A program made the position numbers and the translations under genes. The notes below the pieces were generated by a model. That model saw only the letters and a program-made list of their open reading frames with translations, had not been told where the DNA came from and did no database searches. This document shows positions 32,289 through 38,584 of a DNA stretch of 38,584 bases, in pieces. Positions within the stretch are counted from its first letter, which is position 1; every line of letters starts with the position of its first letter. The stretch spans positions 1-38,584 of the forward strand of contig NZ_BAGJ01000035.1 in the NCBI RefSeq assembly GCF_000308775.1, written 5' to 3'. The DNA comes from Nocardia testacea NBRC 100365. Lineage in GTDB: Bacteria > Actinomycetota > Actinomycetes > Mycobacteriales > Mycobacteriaceae.

Positions 32289-35200
32289 TCACGGGCGGCC
32301 GACCGCACGCCGAAGGCGCAGGCCCTGCGGGGTGGCGGCGAAGCCTGCTCGGGTGAGGAACTCGGCGAAGGTGTTGCCGTGGACCGATTCGCCGTCGACC
32401 CGGTCGATGACCAGCGAGTCGGCCCGCCCGGTCCGGACGAGATCGGCCAGCGCGCCCGCTGCCGCCTGCCGGGCCGCGGGATCCTCGGTGCAGGTGAGCA
32501 GTGTCTTTCCGCCGCGTTCCAGATAGAGGACCAGTTCGCCGTCGACCAAGACGACCAGCGCGCCCGCCTTGCGGCCCGGCCGATGCCCGGCCCCGCCCTC
32601 GGTTTTCGGCCAGGGCAGGGCGGCGCCGTAGGGGTTGGCCGGATCGCAGGCCGCGAGGGCCAGTGCGGCCCCCGCGGGCCGGCGGTCGCCGTCGAACGAG
32701 CGCAGGCGGTCCACCACGTCGGTGGTGGAGAACTGGGCGCCGCCCAGGGTGTCGACGAAGTATCCGCGGCGGCAGCGGCCGCGATCCTCGAATTCGCTGA
32801 GTACGCGGTACACCAGCGCGAAACCGCCGGGCACGCCCTCGCTCTGCACCGAACCCTTGGTGAGCACGCCGTAGCGTTCCAGCAGCAGGTCGGCGGTGGC
32901 GTGCGCGCGGACGGTGTTGTCGGTCACGCGCTCGGGTAGCAGCGACCAGCGCCCCGACACGGTCGGCGGACCCGACCGGCTCGGCATCGCCGGCCGGGGC
33001 AGGTAGGTGCGGCCACGGGGTGCGCGCCGCGGAGTGCGGTGCGCGGTCGGGGTCCGGGTGGTGCCGGAGAGCCGGGCACGCACCGGGGCGAACGTATCGC
33101 CGGAGAGCAGGCCCGCCCACACCAGGTCCCACAGGGCGGCCGCGACGGCGGCGTCGTCGAGCAGGCCCGTCGCATCCGAGAGCTGGCGGAAGAAATACGC
33201 ACCACCACTGTGCGGCGTCGAGGCCGCGGCACCGGCATCGGCCCGTTGCTCCGCCGGCGCGGTGAGCGCTGGCCCGGCGCCGAGCGCGGTGAGCAGTGCC
33301 AGATGGGTCTCGGTGAACTCCGGTTCGTCGGCCGGCGGCAGAGTGAGCGGGGCCTGATCGGCCGGATGCAGGGCGATCCAGCCGTCCTTGGCATTGATCG
33401 CGCCGTGGCCGGACCAGCGCACCTCACCGGTGGCCATGAGTTCATCGAGGAAGGCGGGGGTGTAATCGCGCACCCGCGCCGGGAACACCAGCGATTCCCA
33501 CGCCGACGCCGGTACCGGGACACCGGCGAGCTGCTCCACCACCGTCGCCACACCGTCGATACCGCGCAACTCACCGGTCCCGATATGCTGCCAATCGGGC
33601 AGGAACCGGCCGAAGGTGCCGGTGGACACCGGTTCGACCTCGTGCCGGGCGGCGGCGAGGCTGCGCCGGCGCAGCCGTCGCAGCACCTGGGCGTCGCACC
33701 ACTCCGAACCGCCGGCGCCGGGGGTGAACTCGCCCTCCACCACGCGCTTCTCCAGGCCGAGCCGGTGCAGCGCCGCCGCCGCGACGGCGGTGCCCAGACC
33801 GAACCGGTGCGCGACCGACTCGGTGCCGAACGGCCCGTGCGTACGGGCGTAGCGGGCCACCAGATCGCCGAGCGGATCGGGTACCGGTTCGATGAAGGCG
33901 GCCGGGGTGCCGATCGGCAGGGGCACCCCGAGCGCATCGCGTAGGCGGGACGCGTCCTCGACGGCGGTCCACCATGTCTGTCCCGCGTAGGAGACCTCGA
34001 GTGCGCGCCGGGCGGCGGCGAGTTCGGTGAACCAGTCCGTGGGATCCTCACGGCATCGATCCCGTGCCTCGGCGGGAGTCAGCGGGCCGAGCAACCGCAG
34101 GAGATCGGCCAGGGCCTCCATATCCCGTGCGTGGCGTTCCGGTGTGCGGCGCTGCAGCTCCAGTTCGACCTGGTCGATGACCGCGCTGTCCAGCAGCTCC
34201 CGCAACTCCACCCGGCCGAGCAGTTCGGCGAGCAGGGCGGAGTCCAGCGACAGGGCCGCGGCACGCCGTTCGGCCAGCGGACTGTCGCCGTCGTACATGA
34301 ACTGGCCGATGTAGTCGAACAGCAGTGCGTTGGCGAACGGAGACGGGGTGGCCGTCTCCACCTCGACCAGCCGCACCTGGCGACGCGCCACCGCGGTGAG
34401 CAACTCGCGTAGCGCGGGCAGATCGTAGACATCGCGCAGGCATTCGCGCACCGTCTCGAGCAGGATCGGGAAGTCCGGGAACTTCCGCGCCACATCGAGT
34501 AATTGGGCCGATCGCTGCCGCTGCTGCCACAGCGGCGCGCGCCGCCCGGGATCGCGGCGCGGTAGCAGCAGCGCCCGCGCCGCGCACTCCCGGAAACGGG
34601 ACGCGAACAGGGCCGATCCGCCGACCTGCTCGGTGACCAGGTCGTCGATCTCGTCGGGTTCGAAGACGAACAGTTCCGCGCCCGGCGGCTCGTCGGTGGT
34701 ATCGGGCAGCCGCACCACGATGCCGTCGTCGGAGGCGTTCGGGGCGGCATCGACGCCGAAGCGTTCGCGCAGGCGGGCGCCCACGGCCAGGGCCCAGGCG
34801 GCGTGTACCGGCATCCCGTAGGGCGAGTGCAGGACCAGCCGCCAGTCGCCGAGTTCGTCGCGGAAACGTTCGACCACCATGGTGCGATCGGTGGGCAACC
34901 GCCCGGTCGCGTTTCGCTGATCCTCCAGCAGCGCACGCAGATTCGCGGTCGCGTTCTCGTCCAGGCCGGCGGCGGTGGTCTGCTCGGTGAGGGTGTCGGA
35001 AGCGGACTGCGCACCGGCGCGGCGGACGAATTCGCCCAGCGCGGCGCCCAGTTCGGCCGGGCGGCCGAGCGAATCGCCGTGCCAGAACGGCAAGCGCCCG
35101 GGCCGGCCGAAGGCGGGGGTCACCAGGACGCGGTCGTAGGTGATGTCCTCGATCCGCCAGCTGGTGGCGCCGAGAGCGAAGACATCGCCGACGCGTGACT

Positions 35201-36836
35201 CGTAGACCATCTCCTCGTCGAGTTCGCCCACCCGGGAGGCCTTCTCGCCGACCATGTACACCGCGAACATGCCGCGGTCGGGGATCGCGCCACCCGAGGT
35301 CACCGCCAGCCGCTGGGCGCCGGGCCGGCCGGTGAGGGTGCCGGCGTCGCGGTCCCAGACCAGGCGCGGCCGGAGTTCGGCGAACTCGTCGGAGGGATAG
35401 CGCCCGGCCAGCAGATCCAGGACCGCTTCGTAGGAGGAGCGGGGGAGCGCGGCATAGCTGCCGGTGCCGCGCACGGTGTCGAACCAGGCGTCGACGTCCA
35501 GCGGTTCCAGGGCGCAGGCCGCGACGGTCTGCTGGGCGAGGATGTCCAGGGGATGCGCGGGGATCTTCAGCGCCTCGATCTGCCCGGCCAGCATCCGCTG
35601 CGCGGCCACCGCGCAGTGCACCACATCGGTGCGGTGCTTGGGAAAGAGCACGCCGCGCGATATCTCGCCCACCTGGTGGCCGGCCCGCCCGATGCGCTGC
35701 AGCCCGCTCGCCACCGAGGGCGGCGCCTCGACCTGGACCACCAGGTCCACCGCGCCCATATCAATACCGAGTTCGAGACTGCTGGTGGCCACCACACAGC
35801 GCAACCGGCCGCTCTTGAGATCATCCTCGATGAGGGCCCGCTGTTCCTTGCTCACCGAACCGTGGTGGGCGCGGGCCAGTAGCGGTTCGGCGCCGTGGTT
35901 GACCTCGGTGGACGGGCCGAGCTGGGCGGGCGGGGCGTGGGCGGTGTCGACGGATTCGCCCAGCCGGCCGGCGTAGGCCTCGTTCAACCGGGCGGTCAGC
36001 CGTTCGGCCAGCCGGCGCGAATTGGCGAACACGATCGAGGAACGATGTTCGAGCACGAGTTCGACGATCGCCTCGTCCACATGCGGCCACAGCGATCCCG
36101 GCTGATCCGAATCGCCCGGTTCGGTCATATCCGGGACCGGGACCCGCACCGACAGGTCGAACGTCTTCGGGGCCGGTGGGGAGACGATGGTGATCGGCGC
36201 AGACCCCACCAGGAAGCGGCCCACCTCCTCCGGTGGCCGGACGGTCGCGGACAGGCCGATCCGCTGCGCGGGCCGTTCGGTGAGGGTGTCCAGCCGGGCC
36301 AGCGACAGCGCCAGGTGCGACCCCCGCTTCGAACCGGCGATGGCGTGCACCTCGTCCACGATGACCGTGCGCACGCCGCGGAGGGTCTCGCGGGCCGCGG
36401 AGGTGAGCATCAGGAACAACGATTCCGGGGTGGTGATGAGGATATCGGGGGGCGTGCGCTGCAGGCGGCGGCGCTCCTGGGCGGTGGTGTCGCCGGAACG
36501 GACGCCGACACTGATCTCCGGCGCCGGCAGGCCGAGACGGCGGGCCGTCTGGCGCACTCCGACCAGCGGCGCGCGCAGATTCCGCTCCACATCCACGGCC
36601 AGGGCCTTGAGCGGGGAGATGTAGAGCACCGAGGTCCCCGAATCCGGTGGATCGCCCGCGGCCAGCCGGTCGATGGCCCACAGGAACGCCGACAGGGTCT
36701 TACCGGACCCTGTCGGCGCGATCACCAGGGTGTGCTCACCGGCCGCGATCGCCTGCCACGCGCCCAGCTGGGCGGCCGTCGGCGCGGGGAACGCACCGTC
36801 GAACCACTGCTGGGTGGCGGCGGAGAACTCGGTCAC
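32289..36836 (-). CDS. lhr: Lhr-type large ATP-dependent DNA helicase
   Basis: A superfamily 2 helicase of 1515 residues that in mycobacteria moves 3'-to-5' on single-stranded DNA and unwinds RNA:DNA hybrids. Walker A APTGSGKT lies near residue 40, DEVH (TVIVDEVHAIAGSKRG) near residue 155, the SAT motif GLSATVRPPEEV near residue 195, and motif VI LQRIGRAGHQVG near residue 390. The remaining two thirds are the Lhr-specific core and C-terminal domains. Two GTG starts are possible: 36836 (VTEFSAATQQWF), which fits the family start, and 36866, adding ten residues. It is the first gene after a short gap from a ribbon-helix-helix gene and is followed by nei on the same strand, as in mycobacteria (Rv3296-Rv3297). 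Confidence 0.96.
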   Translation of the reverse strand: MTEFSAATQQWFDGAFPAPTAAQLGAWQAIAAGEHTLVIAPTGSGKTLSAFLWAIDRLAAGDPPDSGTSVLYISPLKALAVDVERNLRAPLVGVRQTARRLGLPAPEISVGVRSGDTTAQERRRLQRTPPDILITTPESLFLMLTSAARETLRGVRTVIVDEVHAIAGSKRGSHLALSLARLDTLTERPAQRIGLSATVRPPEEVGRFLVGSAPITIVSPPAPKTFDLSVRVPVPDMTEPGDSDQPGSLWPHVDEAIVELVLEHRSSIVFANSRRLAERLTARLNEAYAGRLGESVDTAHAPPAQLGPSTEVNHGAEPLLARAHHGSVSKEQRALIEDDLKSGRLRCVVATSSLELGIDMGAVDLVVQVEAPPSVASGLQRIGRAGHQVGEISRGVLFPKHRTDVVHCAVAAQRMLAGQIEALKIPAHPLDILAQQTVAACALEPLDVDAWFDTVRGTGSYAALPRSSYEAVLDLLAGRYPSDEFAELRPRLVWDRDAGTLTGRPGAQRLAVTSGGAIPDRGMFAVYMVGEKASRVGELDEEMVYESRVGDVFALGATSWRIEDITYDRVLVTPAFGRPGRLPFWHGDSLGRPAELGAALGEFVRRAGAQSASDTLTEQTTAAGLDENATANLRALLEDQRNATGRLPTDRTMVVERFRDELGDWRLVLHSPYGMPVHAAWALAVGARLRERFGVDAAPNASDDGIVVRLPDTTDEPPGAELFVFEPDEIDDLVTEQVGGSALFASRFRECAARALLLPRRDPGRRAPLWQQRQRSAQLLDVARKFPDFPILLETVRECLRDVYDLPALRELLTAVARRQVRLVEVETATPSPFANALLFDYIGQFMYDGDSPLAERRAAALSLDSALLAELLGRVELRELLDSAVIDQVELELQRRTPERHARDMEALADLLRLLGPLTPAEARDRCREDPTDWFTELAAARRALEVSYAGQTWWTAVEDASRLRDALGVPLPIGTPAAFIEPVPDPLGDLVARYARTHGPFGTESVAHRFGLGTAVAAAALHRLGLEKRVVEGEFTPGAGGSEWCDAQVLRRLRRRSLAAARHEVEPVSTGTFGRFLPDWQHIGTGELRGIDGVATVVEQLAGVPVPASAWESLVFPARVRDYTPAFLDELMATGEVRWSGHGAINAKDGWIALHPADQAPLTLPPADEPEFTETHLALLTALGAGPALTAPAEQRADAGAAASTPHSGGAYFFRQLSDATGLLDDAAVAAALWDLVWAGLLSGDTFAPVRARLSGTTRTPTAHRTPRRAPRGRTYLPRPAMPSRSGPPTVSGRWSLLPERVTDNTVRAHATADLLLERYGVLTKGSVQSEGVPGGFALVYRVLSEFEDRGRCRRGYFVDTLGGAQFSTTDVVDRLRSFDGDRRPAGAALALAACDPANPYGAALPWPKTEGGAGHRPGRKAGALVVLVDGELVLYLERGGKTLLTCTEDPAARQAAAGALADLVRTGRADSLVIDRVDGESVHGNTFAEFLTRAGFAATPQGLRLRRAVGRP

Positions 36837-36917
36837 GGGATCCAGTGTGCACCGGAGCACCGACACGCGGACGGACGCGACCCGGCCGGCGCGGGCCGGC
36901 CGGGCCGCGCCGGCCGG

Positions 36918-37196
36918 TCAGGCGGAGGCTCCGTCGACCATTTCGGGGCCGGTGATTCCAGGGTCGGTGAATTCTGTCTCGGCGAGGTCGGGAGAGAGCA
37001 GGTCGGGGGTCCGGTTCTCGCCGGCGAGTCCGGCCAGCCTGATCAGGTCTTCGGTGGTCACTCCGCCGACCCGCCGGAACTCCCGGCTGAGTCGGCGGCG
37101 GAGGAATTCGGTACGGGATATACCCAGGCCGTTGGCTTGCCGGTCGATCTCGTCGATGACCGCACCGGGCACGGCGCGGATGAGTATGTCTGTCAT
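36918..37196 (-). CDS. Small ribbon-helix-helix, VapB-like protein without toxin
   Basis: A 92-residue protein with a short beta start and two helices (TDILIRAVPGAVIDEIDRQA, then LGISRTEFLRRRLSREF), the ribbon-helix-helix layout of VapB/FitA-type antitoxins. The C-terminal half is acidic and Pro/Gly-rich. AGGAGGTGATC, nearly a full anti-16S match, precedes the ATG. The next gene on this strand is lhr; no PIN-domain or other toxin frame is present. It may be a solo DNA-binding regulator or the remnant of a toxin-antitoxin pair. Confidence 0.68.
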   Translation of the reverse strand: MTDILIRAVPGAVIDEIDRQANGLGISRTEFLRRRLSREFRRVGGVTTEDLIRLAGLAGENRTPDLLSPDLAETEFTDPGITGPEMVDGASA

Positions 37197-37281
37197 TCCT
37201 CGATCACCTCCTGCTGGCAGCGGGGCACGATGGACCGGGAGCCGTACTTCGAGCCGGCTACCGGTGACAGTCCGGCGTTTC

Positions 37282-37287
37282 TATGCT
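37282..37287 (+). promoter_or_regulatory. -10 box TATGCT of the histidine-phosphatase gene
   Basis: TATGCT ends 6 nt before the GTG at 37294, without a ribosome site: probable leaderless transcript. Confidence 0.45.
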
Positions 37288-37293
37288 TCGACG

Positions 37294-37845
37294 GTGCCTG
37301 GTGTTCGAAAACTCGATCTGATCTCCCACGGTGTCACCGAGGCGTCACGGGCGGCGCGTTTCCCGGCCGATGAACCGCTCACCCCGGCGGGGCGGGCGGC
37401 GCTGGCGGACCGGGCGGTCGAACCACCGGCAGGCGCACGGATAGTCGCGGGCCCGGAGCGGCGGACCAGAGAGACTGCCCGGCTATTGGGCTTGGATGCC
37501 GCACCACTATCGAGATTACGCGATCTCGACGCGGGCGCCTGGCGTGGCACGGAACCGGCATCGCTGCCGCCGGAAGAAGTGGGCCGCTGGCTCACCGAGC
37601 CCGGCTACCGCGGCCACGGTGGAGAGTCCGTTCTGGATCTGCTGGACCGGGTCCGCGCCTGGCTCGGCGAACCGGCCGGCGACGAGGCGCCGCATACCAT
37701 CGCGGTGACGCATCCGGCGGTGATCCGGGCCGTTCTGGTCGTGGCCCTGGCGGCCGCGCCGGAATCGTTCTGGCGTTTCGATGTGGCGCCGGGTGCCCGG
37801 GTCCGGCTGCACCACCGGACCGCGTGGACGCTGCGGCTCAACTGA
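37294..37845 (+). CDS. Histidine phosphatase superfamily protein with SHG in place of RHG
   Basis: A 183-residue phosphoglycerate-mutase-like protein. The opening motif reads LISHGVTEASR, so the arginine before the phosphohistidine (RHG in the family) is serine. The other landmarks are kept: ERRTRETARLL near residue 50, RDLDAGAWRG near residue 75, and AVTHPAVIRAVL near residue 137 with the second catalytic histidine. I recall a subgroup of actinobacterial phosphatase-like proteins with SHA or SHG, so this may be a natural variant with changed substrate or activity. GTG at 37294 with a -10 box 6 nt upstream suggests a leaderless message. It is convergent with the next gene, 10 bp apart. Confidence 0.8.
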   Translation: MPGVRKLDLISHGVTEASRAARFPADEPLTPAGRAALADRAVEPPAGARIVAGPERRTRETARLLGLDAAPLSRLRDLDAGAWRGTEPASLPPEEVGRWLTEPGYRGHGGESVLDLLDRVRAWLGEPAGDEAPHTIAVTHPAVIRAVLVVALAAAPESFWRFDVAPGARVRLHHRTAWTLRLN

Positions 37846-37855
37846 TCGCCCCGGC

Positions 37856-38584
37856 CTACCGGGTGTCCAGCGCGACCGTGGTGCCGAACGAGAGCGGGAA
37901 ATCGCGGAAGGTCATACTCGCGGGCACCGACCCGGTGGGCAGCCCGTAGACCAGATGAGTGCCCAGCGACTCACCCGGTTGCAGGGTGCGCGGCGCGGCC
38001 GCGGCGGCCGCGCGCTGCGCGGTGGCGGTCACATCGGGGGCGAACTTCGCGCCCGCCGTATCGTGGAGTTCCTGCCCGAGCGGCAGGTAGGTCTTCGGTT
38101 GGTCCGCGATATTGCGCACGGTGAAGCTGACCACCACGAACGTCCCCTCGGCGCGTTCGATACCGACCGCGCTCACCCCGGATTCCACATTGCGCACCGC
38201 GAATTCGAAATTGCCGTCCCGGACCGGGACGCCGGGGTCGGCGATATGCCCCGCCGCCGGCGCGTCGCCGCCGCTGAAGAACCGGATCGACCCGGCGCCG
38301 CCGATCAGGGCGGCCACACAGCCGCCGATCAGCACCAGCGGCACGACCACGAGCACGATCGGCCACAGCAACAGCCGGCGCATGCGGCTTTTGCGGCGCC
38401 GCGGCGGTTTCGCCCGGGTACGCGACGCGCGGCGGCCGGGCGGGGGCCCCGGATAGTGGGGCGCGGGACGGTTCGGCGCGACCGCCGGGCCGGAATTGCC
38501 CCGGGCATACTGCGGCCCGCCGGTCTGCGCCGGACCGCTTCCGTGCCCGGGCCTGGTCGCCGGCCGCGTGTACGCCCGGGTCGG
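37856..38584 (-). CDS. Membrane-anchored protein with DUF4352-like domain (5' end outside window)
   Basis: The frame is open to the window edge, 242 residues so far. The first 67 visible residues are Pro/Gly/Arg-rich and end in a basic patch (KPPRRRKSRMRR). One membrane helix follows (LLLWPIVLVVVPLVLIGGCVAALIG), then an extracytoplasmic domain with NFEFAVRNVESGVSAVG, FVVVSFTVRNIADQPKTYLP and LQPGESLGTHLVYGLP, the layout of DUF4352/telokin-like beta-sandwich proteins. An internal ATG at 38383 would start right at the membrane helix, but such proteins usually carry the Pro-rich cytoplasmic tail, so the true start probably lies beyond the window. Function unknown. Confidence 0.8.
   Translation of the reverse strand, partial: PTRAYTRPATRPGHGSGPAQTGGPQYARGNSGPAVAPNRPAPHYPGPPPGRRASRTRAKPPRRRKSRMRRLLLWPIVLVVVPLVLIGGCVAALIGGAGSIRFFSGGDAPAAGHIADPGVPVRDGNFEFAVRNVESGVSAVGIERAEGTFVVVSFTVRNIADQPKTYLPLGQELHDTAGAKFAPDVTATAQRAAAAAAPRTLQPGESLGTHLVYGLPTGSVPASMTFRDFPLSFGTTVALDTR

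Overview
The window is high-GC actinobacterial DNA, most likely from Nocardia or a close mycolic-acid relative (inference). Gene content and order recall the Mycobacterium tuberculosis Rv3296-Rv3319 block: lhr, nei, glpD2, lpdA, a YGSN protein like Rv3304, an M20 amidohydrolase (amiA1/amiB1), deoD, pmmB, upp, an Rv3311-like protein, deoA, cdd and sdhCDAB. Further signs are many GTG starts, several genes with a TAnnnT-type -10 box only 6-8 nt before the start codon (probably leaderless), and EspC/WXG-type secretion genes.

Layout. 1-3424: thymidine phosphorylase (3' end outside the window), a luciferase-like flavin oxidoreductase, cytidine deaminase and a protein consisting only of a GreA/GreB C-terminal-like domain. 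3425-7563: a 635-bp leader with an inverted repeat and an IdeR/DtxR-like box, then sdhC-sdhD-sdhA-sdhB and a hairpin terminator. 7599-10214: a palindromic operator candidate and a manganese/zinc-type ABC importer. 10526-11502: radC and an orphan VapB-like antitoxin on the minus strand. 11709-15324: an Rv3311-like acidic protein and a four-gene type VII secretion-like module (EspC-like protein, WXG plus NlpC/P60 hydrolase, two YbaB-like proteins). 15476-20627: upp, phosphosugar mutase, purine nucleoside phosphorylase, a crotonase and an M20 amidohydrolase. 20628-23669: three copies of a long hairpin repeat around a gamma-glutamylcyclotransferase-like gene and lpdA. 23670-26294: a structured leader, a secreted Pro/Gln-rich protein and a membrane-anchored protein with FGPP heptads. 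26379-31226: an aminotransferase, glpK, glpD and a small membrane protein. 31340-38584: nei, lhr, a small ribbon-helix-helix protein, a histidine phosphatase with an altered first motif, and a membrane protein whose start lies beyond the window.

Functionally the region joins nucleoside and base salvage (deoA, cdd, upp, deoD, phosphosugar mutase), respiratory-chain entry (succinate dehydrogenase, glycerol-3-phosphate dehydrogenase with glycerol kinase, LpdA), metal uptake, DNA repair (nei, lhr, radC) and envelope or secretion functions. The most unusual element is the hairpin repeat: two copies share 114 identical bases, and a third, inverted copy differs at stem positions only by paired substitutions that keep the long stem intact. 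Other points for a second look are the ESX-type effector pair without secretion machinery, the leader before the secreted protein, and LpdA, which has a CxxxxC pair but no His-Glu dyad.
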